From: Pseudomonas sp. CROZ-RG-20F-R04-15
Lineage (GTDB): Bacteria; Pseudomonadota; Gammaproteobacteria; Pseudomonadales; Pseudomonadaceae
Reading direction: 5' to 3'
Length of the DNA stretch: 64,000 nt
Assembly: GCF_022662375.1 (NCBI RefSeq)
Contig: NZ_JAKNQL010000025.1
Coordinates: 22,782 to 86,781, forward strand
The position numbers and the translations under genes were made by a program. Below, one piece after another: positions 17,618-26,403 of the stretch (position 1 is the stretch's first letter; each line of letters begins with the position of its first letter). Below the pieces are notes generated by a model. The model saw nothing but the letters and a program-made list of their open reading frames with translations, was not told the DNA's origin and did not search any database.

Positions 17618-18691
17618 ATGGCCGATACGCGGCGTTGGTTCTGGCTCGGTGGGGTTGTCCTGCTTTGCGCGTTTGTGTGGTTGCTGCACCCGATCCTCAC
17701 GCCGTTTCTGGTGGCGCTGCTGCTGGCTTATCTGTTCGATCCGCTGGTGGATCGCCTGGAGCGGCTCGGTTTGTCGCGAACCTGGGGCGTGATCGCGGTG
17801 TTTGCTCTGTTCACCTTGATCGTCACGGCACTGATGCTGGTGCTGGTGCCGATGCTCGCAAAGCAGTTGCTGCGTCTATACGAACTGGCGCCGCAAATGC
17901 TCGATTGGCTGCAGCACACGGCGGTGCCGTGGGCGCAGTCGAAGCTGGGGTTGTCGGACGGTTTCTGGAAGTTCGACAAGGTCAAAGCCGCGATCAGCGA
18001 GCACATGGGTCAGACCACCGACATTGTCGGCGTGGTTCTGAGTCAAGCGACGGCGTCGAGTCTGGCGCTGATCGGCTGGCTGGCCAATCTGGTGCTGATC
18101 CCGGTGGTGAGTTTCTACCTGCTACGTGACTGGGACGTGATGATGGCCAAGATCCGCAGCCTGCTGCCGCGTGATCGGGAAGAGACCATCGTGTCGCTGG
18201 CCGGTGAATGTCATGAGGTACTGGGCGCGTTTGTGCGCGGTCAGTTGCTGGTGATGCTGGCGCTGGGTGTGATCTACGCGGCGGGCCTGATGATCGTCGG
18301 GCTGGAGTTGGGGCTGTTGATCGGTCTGATCGCGGGGCTGGCGGCGATCGTGCCGTACATGGGCTTCGTGATCGGTATTGGCGCGGCGCTGATTGCCGGG
18401 TTGTTCCAGTTCGGTGGCGATCTGTATCCGATGGTCGGAATCGTCGCGGTGTTCATGGTCGGTCAAGCGCTGGAAGGCATGGTGCTGACGCCTTTGCTGG
18501 TGGGCGATCGTATCGGTCTGCATCCGGTGGCGGTGATTTTCGCGATTCTCGCCGGCGGCGAGCTGTTCGGGTTCACCGGCGTATTGCTGGCGTTGCCGGT
18601 GGCGGCGGTGATCATGGTGCTGGTGCGCCATGTGCACGACTTGTACAAGGATTCCGACATCTATAGTGGTGTGGACGATCCGCAGTTGTAA
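17618..18691 (+). CDS. AI-2E family (PerM-type) transporter
   Basis: A 357-residue polytopic membrane protein of the AI-2 exporter/PerM superfamily. About eight hydrophobic helices are visible, two at the N terminus, then a soluble helical segment (about residues 80-140), then six. The conserved C-terminal text GQALEGMVLTPLLVGDRIGLHP and FGFTGVLLALPVAAV is typical. Actual substrates of this subgroup are poorly established. A perfect hairpin follows the stop. Confidence 0.9.
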   Translation: MADTRRWFWLGGVVLLCAFVWLLHPILTPFLVALLLAYLFDPLVDRLERLGLSRTWGVIAVFALFTLIVTALMLVLVPMLAKQLLRLYELAPQMLDWLQHTAVPWAQSKLGLSDGFWKFDKVKAAISEHMGQTTDIVGVVLSQATASSLALIGWLANLVLIPVVSFYLLRDWDVMMAKIRSLLPRDREETIVSLAGECHEVLGAFVRGQLLVMLALGVIYAAGLMIVGLELGLLIGLIAGLAAIVPYMGFVIGIGAALIAGLFQFGGDLYPMVGIVAVFMVGQALEGMVLTPLLVGDRIGLHPVAVIFAILAGGELFGFTGVLLALPVAAVIMVLVRHVHDLYKDSDIYSGVDDPQL

Positions 18692-18696
18692 TGGCG

Positions 18697-18729
18697 CGGG
18701 CCAACCCGGCGAATCGCCGGGTTGGCCCG
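18697..18729 (+). terminator. Hairpin after the PerM-type gene
   Basis: A 14-bp perfect GC-rich stem (GGGCCAACCCGGCG / CGCCGGGTTGGCCC) with an AAT loop lies six bases after the stop. It has no T-run, so it may act as a stabilising 3' structure rather than a classical terminator. Confidence 0.6.
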
Positions 18730-18772
18730 TGTCCTGCAGGCGCTGGCGCCAAAGAATCTGTCATAAAACCAG

Positions 18773-18784
18773 TGCGTTAACGCA
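18773..18784. promoter_or_regulatory. 12-bp perfect palindrome upstream of hda
   Basis: TGCGTTAACGCA is self-complementary and lies 114 bp before the hda ATG. It may be an operator; no regulator can be assigned. Confidence 0.35.
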
Positions 18785-18897
18785 AACCTTTGATTTTGCT
18801 TGGACTCTGTCGCATTGTGCGCTCAGCTTCACGGGTATAAACTTCGCAAACTTTACACAGAGGCCACTAACGGTTCCTTGAGAACTGTTCAGTCAGC

Positions 18898-19602
18898 ATG
18901 AAACCGATTCAGCTGCCCCTAGGTGTGCGTCTGCGTGACGACGCCACCTTCATCAACTACTACCCAGGCGCCAATGCCGCTGCACTCGGCTATGTCGAGC
19001 GTCTATGCGAAGCCGACGCCGGCTGGACAGAAAGCCTGATCTACCTGTGGGGCAAACACGGCGTAGGGCGTACGCATCTGTTGCAGGCGGCGTGTCTGCG
19101 ATTCGAGCAGATGGGCGAGCCGGCGGTGTACTTGCCGTTGGCCGAGTTGATGGATCGCGGCGTTGAAATCCTCGATAACCTTGAACAGTACGAACTGGTT
19201 TGCCTGGACGACTTGCAGGTGATTGCCGGCAAGGCTGACTGGGAAGAGGCGATGTTTCATCTGTTCAACCGTCTGCGTGACAGCGGTCGGCGCTTGCTGA
19301 TTGCCGCCTCCACTTCTCCGCGTGAATTGCCGGTCAAACTGGCTGACTTGAAATCCCGCCTGACGCTGGCGCTGATTTTCCAGATGCGCCCGCTCTCCGA
19401 CGAAGACAAATTGCGCGCCCTGCAATTGCGTGCATCGCGTCGCGGTCTGCACCTGACCGATGAAGTCGGGCATTTTATTCTGACTCGCGGCACCCGCAGC
19501 ATGAGTGCACTGTTTGACTTGCTTGAACAGCTCGATCAGGCCTCTTTGCAGGCTCAGCGCAAGCTGACCATCCCCTTCCTGAAAGAAACGCTAGGCTGGT
19601 AA
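18898..19602 (+). CDS. hda: DnaA regulatory inactivator Hda
   Basis: A 234-residue AAA+ protein homologous to DnaA domain III. With the beta clamp it promotes hydrolysis of DnaA-bound ATP and so limits re-initiation of replication. The N-terminal clamp-binding motif is visible as QLPLGV (residues 4-9). The P-loop is degenerate (GKHGVGRTHLLQA), the Walker B is LVCLDDLQVI, and sensor text follows. The length is typical. Two DnaA-box palindromes occur elsewhere in this window. Confidence 0.95.
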   Translation: MKPIQLPLGVRLRDDATFINYYPGANAAALGYVERLCEADAGWTESLIYLWGKHGVGRTHLLQAACLRFEQMGEPAVYLPLAELMDRGVEILDNLEQYELVCLDDLQVIAGKADWEEAMFHLFNRLRDSGRRLLIAASTSPRELPVKLADLKSRLTLALIFQMRPLSDEDKLRALQLRASRRGLHLTDEVGHFILTRGTRSMSALFDLLEQLDQASLQAQRKLTIPFLKETLGW

Positions 19603-19816
19603 CGGCGCGGCTTTCAGCGTGTTTCGGCATATTTCAGGCGCCAGAAAATCCGCTTTCCTGCACGGTGTGCAGGCCGCGTATCGGTTCAAATGGGCTTAAG
19701 CGCTTAGATGTAAACGAGAAACCGGGAAGTCACAAAAAGATCGATTGAATTTGCAAATGAGGCTGATAGCGGGCATAGTCTCGGCTTCTTTACAACTATC
19801 AGCCACGGTCGTGCCC

Positions 19817-20434
19817 ATGCTAAAGCGCTTCGCACCCCTCGTGCCTCTCGCACTCGTCACCCTGTTGTACGGTTGCGCTGCTCATTCTCCAGTTCAAGAG
19901 CAGCCTCAACAGGTTAAAAATTCTGCCACGGCTCAGTCTTCGGTTATTTACCAGGAAGAGCTGGACACCGAAAAAGAACTCAACGAATTCAACGGCAAGA
20001 AGCCTTATCAGCTTCCTGTTCTGGCCGACAGCATCCTTGAACGCGGCATGTCCCTGATCGGTACCCGTTACCGTTTCGGCGGTACCTCTGAAGCCGGTTT
20101 CGATTGCAGCGGTTTCATCGGCTACCTGTTCCGCGAAGAAGCCGGCATGAACCTGCCACGCTCGACCCGCGAAATGATCAACGTCGATGCACCGCTGGTC
20201 TCGCGCAGCAACCTTGAGCCGGGCGATCTGCTGTTCTTCGCCACCAACGGTCGTCGCGGTCGTGTCAGTCACGCCGGGATCTACCTCGGTGACAACCAGT
20301 TCATCCACTCCAGCAGTCGTCGCAGCGGCGGTGTTCGCATCGACAGCCTGGGTGACAGCTACTGGAGCAAGACTTTCATCGAAGCGAAACGCGCATTGGC
20401 CAACGCTCCGACGGTCGTCACTGCTCGCAAGTAA
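19817..20434 (+). CDS. NlpC/P60 (C40) peptidase lipoprotein, first of pair
   Basis: A 205-residue lipoprotein with lipobox LLYGC and a C-terminal NlpC/P60 domain, likely a cell-wall endopeptidase in the periplasm or outer membrane. The catalytic Cys is in FDCSGFIGYLFREEAG, the first His in RVSHAGIYLGDN and a second polar residue in FIHSSS. I start at MLKRFAPLVPLALV because it gives a clean lipoprotein signal; the frame is open 24 codons upstream and the ribosome site is weak either way. Confidence 0.88.
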   Translation: MLKRFAPLVPLALVTLLYGCAAHSPVQEQPQQVKNSATAQSSVIYQEELDTEKELNEFNGKKPYQLPVLADSILERGMSLIGTRYRFGGTSEAGFDCSGFIGYLFREEAGMNLPRSTREMINVDAPLVSRSNLEPGDLLFFATNGRRGRVSHAGIYLGDNQFIHSSSRRSGGVRIDSLGDSYWSKTFIEAKRALANAPTVVTARK

Positions 20435-20521
20435 TCCCCGTTGTCGCTGCGTTCGCGGCGACAATCAGGCTTCCGGCAACGGAGTAGACCTAGACTTTAC
20501 AAGGTGAAGTTAAAGTCTTAC

Positions 20522-20549
20522 TTGAAGTTTGCCGCGTAGCCGCTAGAAT
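20522..20549 (+). promoter_or_regulatory. Sigma-70-like promoter before the second C40 peptidase gene
   Basis: TTGAAG (20522-20527) and TAGAAT (20544-20549) are spaced 16 bp. The predicted start is near 20556, only some 14 bases before a terminator-like hairpin. Confidence 0.6.
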
Positions 20550-20569
20550 CCTGTATCTATATTGATGGC

Positions 20570-20606
20570 AAACCGCCTGCGTGCTCACGCAGGCGGTTTT
20601 GTTTTC
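20570..20606 (+). terminator. Terminator-like hairpin between the two C40 genes
   Basis: AAACCGCCTGCGTG pairs with CACGCAGGCGGTTT over a two-base gap, and TTTTGTTTTC follows. It lies downstream of the promoter at 20522, so it could end read-through from the first gene or attenuate the second. Confidence 0.75.
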
Positions 20607-20652
20607 TGTCCATCGGCAGAAAAAGCCGCAGCCAGATCAGGATGTTCTGCTT

Positions 20653-21189
20653 ATGACGATGTCGGCCCGCCTCACTTTGATCTTCTGCGCAGCGCTGCTC
20701 AGCGCCTGCGCCAGTCGCACGCCGCCTCCTGCGCCAGTGGTTCGCGCGCCGGTCGTGTTTGGCCCCTCGCAATCTTTCTCGCCCGCTGCTGAGGACGTGC
20801 TGTTTCGCGCGCTCGGCCTGGTCGGCACGCCTTATCGCTGGGGCGGCAACACGCCGGATTCAGGGTTTGATTGCAGCGGGCTGATCGGTTTTGTCTACCG
20901 TGATGCGGCGGGCATCTCATTGCCGCGTTCGACGCGCGAGCTGATCGTCATGCAGGCGCCAAACGTCGGCAAGGAAGGCTTGCAGACCGGCGACCTGATC
21001 TTCTTCGCCACCAATGGCGGTTCGCAGGTCAGTCATGCGGGGATTTACGTCGGCGAAGGACGTTTCGTGCATGCGCCGGCCACGGGTGGCACGGTGAAGC
21101 TGGACAGCCTGTCAAAGGCGTATTGGCAGAAGGCTTATCTGAGTGCCAAGCGGGTGCTGCAGCCGGAGCATCTGGCGCATAACCCGTAG
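20653..21189 (+). CDS. NlpC/P60 (C40) peptidase lipoprotein, second of pair
   Basis: A 178-residue paralogue of the preceding peptidase. The signal peptide ends in lipobox LLSAC, the catalytic Cys is in FDCSGLIGFVYRDAAG and the His in QVSHAGIYVGEGRFVHAP. It lacks the longer linker of the first copy. MTMSARL is chosen as start because AGGA stands ten bases upstream. Tandem C40 lipoproteins after hda are common in Pseudomonas; distinct substrates or growth-phase roles are possible but not visible here. Confidence 0.88.
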   Translation: MTMSARLTLIFCAALLSACASRTPPPAPVVRAPVVFGPSQSFSPAAEDVLFRALGLVGTPYRWGGNTPDSGFDCSGLIGFVYRDAAGISLPRSTRELIVMQAPNVGKEGLQTGDLIFFATNGGSQVSHAGIYVGEGRFVHAPATGGTVKLDSLSKAYWQKAYLSAKRVLQPEHLAHNP

Positions 21190-21210
21190 TAAAGGCAACG
21201 CAAAACCCAT

Positions 21211-21297
21211 GTGGGAGCGAGCTTGCTCGCGAAAGCGGTGTATCAGTCAACTCAATGGAGACTGACACTCCGCATTCGCGAGCAGGCTCGCTCCCAC
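21211..21297. repeat. REPIN, outward type
   Basis: REP units at 21211-21233 and, inverted, at 21275-21297; total 87 bp. It lies between convergent genes. Confidence 0.92.
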
Positions 21298-21321
21298 AGT
21301 TGCTTCAGATCACATTCAGCA

Positions 21322-22635
21322 TCACTTCGTGGCCGACACCCGCCACACTTTGTTGCCAACATCATCCGCCACCAGCAAGCCACCTTGCTGATCGATCACC
21401 ACGCCCACCGGCCGGCCCAAAGCATTCTCGTCCTTGTCGAGGAATCCGGTCAGCACATCCACCGGTGTGCCACTCGGCTTGCCACCGGTAAACGGCACGA
21501 AAATCACTTTGTAGCCACTGTGCGGCTTGCGGTTCCACGAGCCGTGCTGGCCGATGAATGCGCCTTCCTTGAACTGCGCCGGCAAGGTGTTGCCCTCGGC
21601 AAAACTCAGGCCCAACGAGGCAGTGTGCGGCCCGATCGCGTAATCCGGGGCGATGGCTTTGGCCACCAGATCCGGGTTTTGCGGCGTAACGCGGACATCG
21701 ACATGCTGACCGTAGTAACTGAACGGCCAGCCATAGAATCCGCCGTCCTTCACTGAAGTGATGTAATCCGGCACCAGATCACTGCCGATTTCGTCACGCT
21801 CATTGACGGCTGTCCACAGCGCCCCACTGGTGGGCTCCCAGGCCAGGCCGTTGGGGTTGCGGATGCCTGAGGCAAAGATCCGGTGATTGCCGGTCGCCCG
21901 ATCGACTTCCCAGATCGCTGCGCGGCCTTCTTCTTTGTCCAGACCATTTTCGCCAACGTTACTGTTCGAGCCAACCGTGACATACAGCTTGCTGCCGTCC
22001 TTGCTGGCAATGACGTTTTTCGTCCAGTGATGATTCAGCGTGCCGCCGGGCAGATCGACAACCTTGATTGGCTGTGTCTTGATTTCGGTTGCGCCGGGTT
22101 CGTAGTTGAAGCGCAGCAGGCGATCGGTATCGGCGATGTACAGGTCGTTGCCGACCAGTGTCATACCGAATGGCGAATTAAGATTCTGCAGGAACACTGT
22201 GCGCGTCTCGGCCACGCCATCATGGTCAGCGTCGCGCAGCAGAGTGATGCGGTTCGGACTCGGCACGCCCGCGCCGGCCTTGCCCATGACCTTCTTCATC
22301 ACCCAGCCACGAATGCCACTGCTGTCATCCGGCTTTGGTGGGGCATTGGTTTCCGCCACCAGCACATCGCCGTTGGGCAGCACATAGAGCCAGCGCGGAT
22401 GATCGAGGCCTTCGGCGAACGCTGCGACCTGAGTGCCGGCCGCTGCGGTCGGTTTGCCGCCCTCGGGCCAGCCGATTGCCGGGGCGATATTCACCGTCGG
22501 GATCAGGGTCTTGTTGGGTTCGGGCAGCTTGGGTGACGGGCCGGTGCCGTCGGAGACTTGCAGACTGGAGGATTCACCGCAGGCGGCGAGCCCTCCGGCG
22601 AAGGCGATGACAAAAACGAGCTGGGGCTTGCGCAT
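21322..22635 (-). CDS. Sorbosone dehydrogenase family (PQQ-type beta-propeller) lipoprotein
   Basis: A 437-residue protein with lipobox LAAC and a six-bladed beta-propeller of the glucose/sorbosone dehydrogenase type. Recognisable blades include GLDHPRWLYVLPNGDVLVAET, NSPFGMTLVGNDLYIADT and FASGIRNPNGLAWEP, plus HGSWNRKPHSGYKV near the C terminus. Such proteins are predicted PQQ-dependent aldose or sorbosone dehydrogenases, but the substrate is not established for the Pseudomonas members. It is anchored outside the cytoplasm. Confidence 0.9.
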   Translation of the reverse strand: MRKPQLVFVIAFAGGLAACGESSSLQVSDGTGPSPKLPEPNKTLIPTVNIAPAIGWPEGGKPTAAAGTQVAAFAEGLDHPRWLYVLPNGDVLVAETNAPPKPDDSSGIRGWVMKKVMGKAGAGVPSPNRITLLRDADHDGVAETRTVFLQNLNSPFGMTLVGNDLYIADTDRLLRFNYEPGATEIKTQPIKVVDLPGGTLNHHWTKNVIASKDGSKLYVTVGSNSNVGENGLDKEEGRAAIWEVDRATGNHRIFASGIRNPNGLAWEPTSGALWTAVNERDEIGSDLVPDYITSVKDGGFYGWPFSYYGQHVDVRVTPQNPDLVAKAIAPDYAIGPHTASLGLSFAEGNTLPAQFKEGAFIGQHGSWNRKPHSGYKVIFVPFTGGKPSGTPVDVLTGFLDKDENALGRPVGVVIDQQGGLLVADDVGNKVWRVSATK

Positions 22636-22701
22636 TGCTGATCTTCCCTATGAATGCATTCCTAATCATAGAGGAGGGCGCAAGCCCGATGGTTCCACTG
22701 T

Positions 22702-23286
22702 TCAGCCGCGCGCTTCCTTGAACAGCACGGCGATGCCCGGGTGATAATTGCCCGCCTCGCTGCGCAACTTGCGGTAGGCGTAGGGGAAATACCACGCGAC
22801 CGCGCAGGTGTGTTCCTTTTGCAGGTCGTCGACCATATCCTGCAGTTCTTCGGGGCTGGCGCTGTGTTGAGCCTTTTGCGGGGCGACAAACAGGCAGCCA
22901 AGCTTTAGATCGCTGGCGTAGCTGATGCGCTTGGCGTCGTTAGTGATATCCAGCAGGGCTTGGGTCAGATTGAGGTTGGTAACCTTTGGCCAGCGCTGGG
23001 TGGCCTGGATAAAGGCGCGGTCTTCGGCGCCGGCCAGAAACAGGTCGGCGCGGGCGTTGCGCTCGCCTTCTTCGTTCTGTTTGCGCGTGGCAGTGTCGTT
23101 CAAAGTGACCAGCTCGGCCATCCAGGCTGCGGCCGAGAGCAATCCGAGATTGGCTTTCTCGTCATGCCAGTAAGGCGTGTCGCTGTCGCCGCGCACGGCG
23201 TTGTAACGGTCGATACAGTCAAACCAGCGTTCAAGCACCGGGCGCAGGAATTCCAGGCGCGGGTTGCTGATGATCATGCCTTGCAT
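22702..23286 (-). CDS. Conserved protein of unknown function
   Basis: A 194-residue soluble protein that I do not recognise. It is mostly helical (NPRLEFLRPVLERWFDCIDRYNAVRG...; WMAELVTLNDTATRKQNEEGERNARADLFLAG) with no signal peptide, membrane helix or catalytic motif I can name. ATG codons cluster at the start; I chose MQGMII because AAAGG stands nine bases before it, while the first ATG abuts that site. It is divergent from the cobalamin riboswitch and probably independent of it. Confidence 0.7.
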   Translation of the reverse strand: MQGMIISNPRLEFLRPVLERWFDCIDRYNAVRGDSDTPYWHDEKANLGLLSAAAWMAELVTLNDTATRKQNEEGERNARADLFLAGAEDRAFIQATQRWPKVTNLNLTQALLDITNDAKRISYASDLKLGCLFVAPQKAQHSASPEELQDMVDDLQKEHTCAVAWYFPYAYRKLRSEAGNYHPGIAVLFKEARG

Positions 23287-23464
23287 CGTCATCATCCTTT
23301 ATTGTTGTGGTGGGCTTTTCAAGAAAAGCATGGCTCTTTGATATCATTTGTATCAGTGTGGCACAAGATTGGCGTCAGATAATTGATCAGCGGCAGTTAT
23401 TCGCCCGATGGCCGCCTCTTTAATTGACGCTCCACCCCCAACCCTCTAACCTTCGCGGCTTGTT

Positions 23465-23670
23465 TCAGGTGCTCTGTGACCTGCGTCGACAGAGTGAAAC
23501 AGGGAAGCCGGTGAGGGTTGTCTTCACGCGAAGAACCACCACGATCCCGGCGCTGCCCCCGCAACGGTAAATGAGTAAAAGCTGCGCCTTGAGCCACTGC
23601 CTCGACAGAAGCGGGAAGGCGCGCAGCCAGGCCAGCGCCGCTCATGAGCCCGGAGACCGGCCTGATCCAT
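23465..23670 (+). promoter_or_regulatory. Cobalamin (B12) riboswitch
   Basis: The leader of cobO holds the ordered elements of an adenosylcobalamin riboswitch: GGGAAGCCGGTGAGG (23501-23515), the core CTGCCCCCGCAACGGTAA (23553-23570), GCCACTG (23593-23599), GGGAAGGC, and GAGCCCGGAGACCGGCC (23646-23662). Binding of coenzyme B12 normally blocks expression of the gene behind it, here cobO and the rest of the run. Ends are approximate. Confidence 0.93.
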
Positions 23671-23759
23671 CCAGCGGCATCACGGTGGGCGATGCCAGGC
23701 TTTTTGCCGTCTATTCTTGTGCCTGCCCGCCGTTATCCAGCCTCAACGGAGAGCTCCCC

Positions 23760-24371
23760 ATGACTGATTCCCCCGAGCGCGACGAACGCCATCTGGCGCG
23801 TATGCAGCGCAAAAAAGCCGTGATCGACGAACGCATCGCCAACTCGCCCGACGAGTGCGGTCTGGTGCTGGTGCTAACCGGCAACGGCAAAGGTAAAAGC
23901 AGCTCGGCCTTCGGCATGCTCGCCCGCGCCATGGGCCACGGCATGCAGTGCGGTGTGGTGCAGTTCATCAAGGGCCGCAACAGCACCGGCGAAGAGCTGT
24001 TTTTCCGCCGTTTCCCCGAGCAAGTGCGTTTCCACGTGATGGGCGAAGGTTTCACTTGGGAAACCCAGGATCGTCAGCGCGACATCGCCGCCGCCGAAGC
24101 CGCGTGGGCCGTCTCGCGCGAACTGCTGCGTGATCCGTCGATCGGTCTGGTGGTGCTTGATGAATTGAACATCGCCCTCAAGCACGGTTATCTCGATCTC
24201 GATCAGGTACTCAGCGATTTGCAGGCGCGTCCGCCGATGCAGCACGTGATCGTCACCGGTCGTGCGGCCAAGCCGGAAATGATCGAGATGGGCGACACGG
24301 TCACCGAAATGGGCATGCTCAAACACGCCTTCCAGGCTGGCATCAAAGCGCAGAAAGGCGTCGAACTTTGA
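23760..24371 (+). CDS. cobO: Cob(I)yrinic acid a,c-diamide adenosyltransferase
   Basis: A 203-residue CobA/CobO-type ATP:corrinoid adenosyltransferase, which puts the 5'-deoxyadenosyl group on cob(I)alamin precursors. The P-loop is TGNGKGKSS (residues 40-48), followed by GVVQFIKG, VVLDELNIALKHGYL and VIVTGRAA typical of the family. GGAGAG eight bases upstream decides the ATG; the same frame is open back into the riboswitch but that part is not coding. The stop overlaps the TTG of cobB. Confidence 0.95.
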   Translation: MTDSPERDERHLARMQRKKAVIDERIANSPDECGLVLVLTGNGKGKSSSAFGMLARAMGHGMQCGVVQFIKGRNSTGEELFFRRFPEQVRFHVMGEGFTWETQDRQRDIAAAEAAWAVSRELLRDPSIGLVVLDELNIALKHGYLDLDQVLSDLQARPPMQHVIVTGRAAKPEMIEMGDTVTEMGMLKHAFQAGIKAQKGVEL

Positions 24372-25756
24372 ATCAACCACGTCACTGCCCGGCGGTACTC
24401 ATCGCCGCGCCGGCCTCCGGTCAGGGCAAGACCACCGTCACCGCCGCGCTCGCCCGTTTGCATCGCAATCAGGGACGCAAGGTACGCGTATTCAAATGCG
24501 GTCCGGACTTTCTCGACCCGATGATCCTCGAGCGCGCCAGCGGTGCGCCGGTGTATCAACTGGACATGTGGATGGTCGGCGAGCAGGAAAGTCGTCGTCT
24601 GTTGTGGGAAGCCGCCGCCGAGGCGGATCTGATTCTGATCGAAGGCGTGATGGGCCTATTCGACGGCACGCCGTCCAGTGCCGATCTGGCGCGGCATTTT
24701 GGTGTGCCGGTGCTCGGTGTGATCGACGGCACGGCGATGGCGCAGACCTTTGGTGCGTTGGCGTTGGGCTTAGCGAAGTATCAACCGGATCTGCCGTTTG
24801 CCGGCGTGCTGGCCAATCGTGTCGGCACCTTGCGCCATGCGCAATTGCTGGAAGGCAGTCTCACGGAAGGTCTGCGCTGGTACGGCGCGTTGTCCCGCGA
24901 GACTGGCATCGAACTGCCGAGTCGCCATCTCGGCCTCGTGCAGGCGAGCGAACTGAATGATCTCGATGTGCGTCTCGATGCCGCTGCCGATGCTCTGGCG
25001 AGTAGTTGCGAGGTTGCGGTGCCACCCGCGGTTGAGTTCGCCGCGCCTGACATCATCGCTGTCGAGCCGCTGCTGAAGGATGTGCGCATTGCCGTTGCGC
25101 GTGATGAGGCGTTTGCCTTCACCTATGGCGCGAGTCTGGATCTGTTGCGGGCGATGGGCGCCGAGTTGAGTTTCTTCTCGCCGATTCGCGATATGCAATT
25201 ACCTGAAGCGGACAGCTTGTATCTGCCCGGTGGTTATCCGGAATTGCATCACCTTGCGTTGGCGCAGAACACCGCGATGGTTGAGGCGATCCGTGCGCAT
25301 CATGCTGCGGGCAAACCGTTGCTCGCTGAGTGTGGCGGGATGCTGTATCTGCTGAATTCTTTGACCGATGTTGAAGGCACTCGTGCTGAACTGGTCGGGT
25401 TGCTCAAGGGCGACGCGGTGATGCAAAAGCGTCTGGCGGCACTGGCGCTGCAAGCTGTGGAACTGCCGGAAGGTTCGCTGCGTGGGCACACTTATCATCA
25501 TTCGCTGACGACGACCGAGTTGACGCCGATTGCGCGTGGCTTGAGTCCGAATGGTGGGCGCGGTGCCGAGGCGGTTTATCGGGAAGGGCGGATGACGGCG
25601 TCGTACGTGCACTTTTATTTCCCGTCGAATCCTGTGGCTATCGCAGCCCTCTTTGTGCCTGACCTTGAGGCCGCCTTCGCGAGCAGGCTCGCTCCCACAG
25701 TGACTGAAGCAATGCAATCCCCTGTGGGAGCGAGCCTGCTCGCGAAAGGGCCATGA
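24368..25756 (+). CDS. cobB: Cobyrinate / hydrogenobyrinate a,c-diamide synthase with REPIN-derived tail
   Basis: A 462-residue ATP- and glutamine-dependent amidase that converts side chains a and c of the corrin ring to amides. The N-terminal P-loop is APASGQGKTT, and the C-terminal glutaminase carries its Cys in LLAECGGMLYLL and a His in GHTYHHS. TTG is the likely start, overlapping the cobO stop by four bases. The catalytic protein appears to end near ALFVPD. The last 29 or so residues (EAAFASRLAPT...VGASLLAKGP) are the translation of a REPIN. The stop overlaps the bluB ATG. Confidence 0.94.
   Translation: MNQPRHCPAVLIAAPASGQGKTTVTAALARLHRNQGRKVRVFKCGPDFLDPMILERASGAPVYQLDMWMVGEQESRRLLWEAAAEADLILIEGVMGLFDGTPSSADLARHFGVPVLGVIDGTAMAQTFGALALGLAKYQPDLPFAGVLANRVGTLRHAQLLEGSLTEGLRWYGALSRETGIELPSRHLGLVQASELNDLDVRLDAAADALASSCEVAVPPAVEFAAPDIIAVEPLLKDVRIAVARDEAFAFTYGASLDLLRAMGAELSFFSPIRDMQLPEADSLYLPGGYPELHHLALAQNTAMVEAIRAHHAAGKPLLAECGGMLYLLNSLTDVEGTRAELVGLLKGDAVMQKRLAALALQAVELPEGSLRGHTYHHSLTTTELTPIARGLSPNGGRGAEAVYREGRMTASYVHFYFPSNPVAIAALFVPDLEAAFASRLAPTVTEAMQSPVGASLLAKGP
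25676..25746. repeat. REPIN, inward type, inside the 3' end of cobB
   Basis: Inverted REP units at 25676-25698 and 25724-25746, total 71 bp, with the TTCGCG ends facing outward. It lies fully inside the cobB reading frame and ends six bases before the bluB ATG. Confidence 0.93.
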
Positions 25757-26403
25757 CCGACAACGCATTTTCAGAAGCGGAGCGCGCGGCCGTCTATAAA
25801 GCCATCGCCGAACGCCGCGACATGCGCCACTTCACCGGTGGCAGCGTCGAACCGGAGCTGTTGCGCCGCTTGTTGGAAGCCGCCCACCAGGCCCCAAGCG
25901 TCGGCCTGATGCAGCCCTGGCGCTTCATCCGCATCAGCGATAGAACCTTGCGCGGGCAGATCCAGAACCTCGTGGAAGAAGAACGCATCCGCACCGCTGA
26001 AGCCCTCGGCGAGCGCAGCGACGAGTTCATGAAACTCAAGGTCGAAGGCATCAACGACTGCGCCGAAGTGTTGGTCGCGGCGCTGATGGATGATCGCGAA
26101 AAGCACATCTTCGGTCGCCGTACATTGCCGGAAATGGACATGGCCTCGCTGTCCTGCGCAATCCAGAATCTGTGGCTGGCCTCTCGCGCCGAAGGTCTGG
26201 GCATGGGCTGGGTCTCGCTGTTCGAACCGCAGGCACTGGCCAATCTGCTGAAATTGCCGGAAGGCGCCAAGCCGCTGGCGGTTTTGTGTCTGGGCCCGGT
26301 CAAGGAATTCTATCCGGCGCCGATGCTGGTACTCGAAGGGTGGGCGCAGGCGCGTCCGCTCAATGAGTTGCTTTACGAAAATTATTGGGGAGTGAGTCAA
26401 TGA
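25753..26403 (+). CDS. bluB: 5,6-dimethylbenzimidazole synthase BluB
   Basis: A 216-residue flavin-destructase of the nitroreductase fold, which cleaves reduced FMN with oxygen to give the lower ligand of B12. BluB features are RRDMRHFTGGSVEPELLRRLLEAAHQAPSVGLMQPWRFI at the N terminus and GLGMGWVSLFEP near the C terminus. It sits between cobB and cobD with four-base overlaps at both ends. This implies aerobic synthesis of the lower base. The ribosome site lies in the REPIN, where CGCGAAAGGG supplies an AAAGGG about three bases from the ATG. Confidence 0.93.
   Translation: MTDNAFSEAERAAVYKAIAERRDMRHFTGGSVEPELLRRLLEAAHQAPSVGLMQPWRFIRISDRTLRGQIQNLVEEERIRTAEALGERSDEFMKLKVEGINDCAEVLVAALMDDREKHIFGRRTLPEMDMASLSCAIQNLWLASRAEGLGMGWVSLFEPQALANLLKLPEGAKPLAVLCLGPVKEFYPAPMLVLEGWAQARPLNELLYENYWGVSQ

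Noticed and set aside
18785..18805. PurR-like box in front of hda
   Set aside because: Partial resemblance to the enteric PurR site only, on a gene not in purine synthesis; no support.
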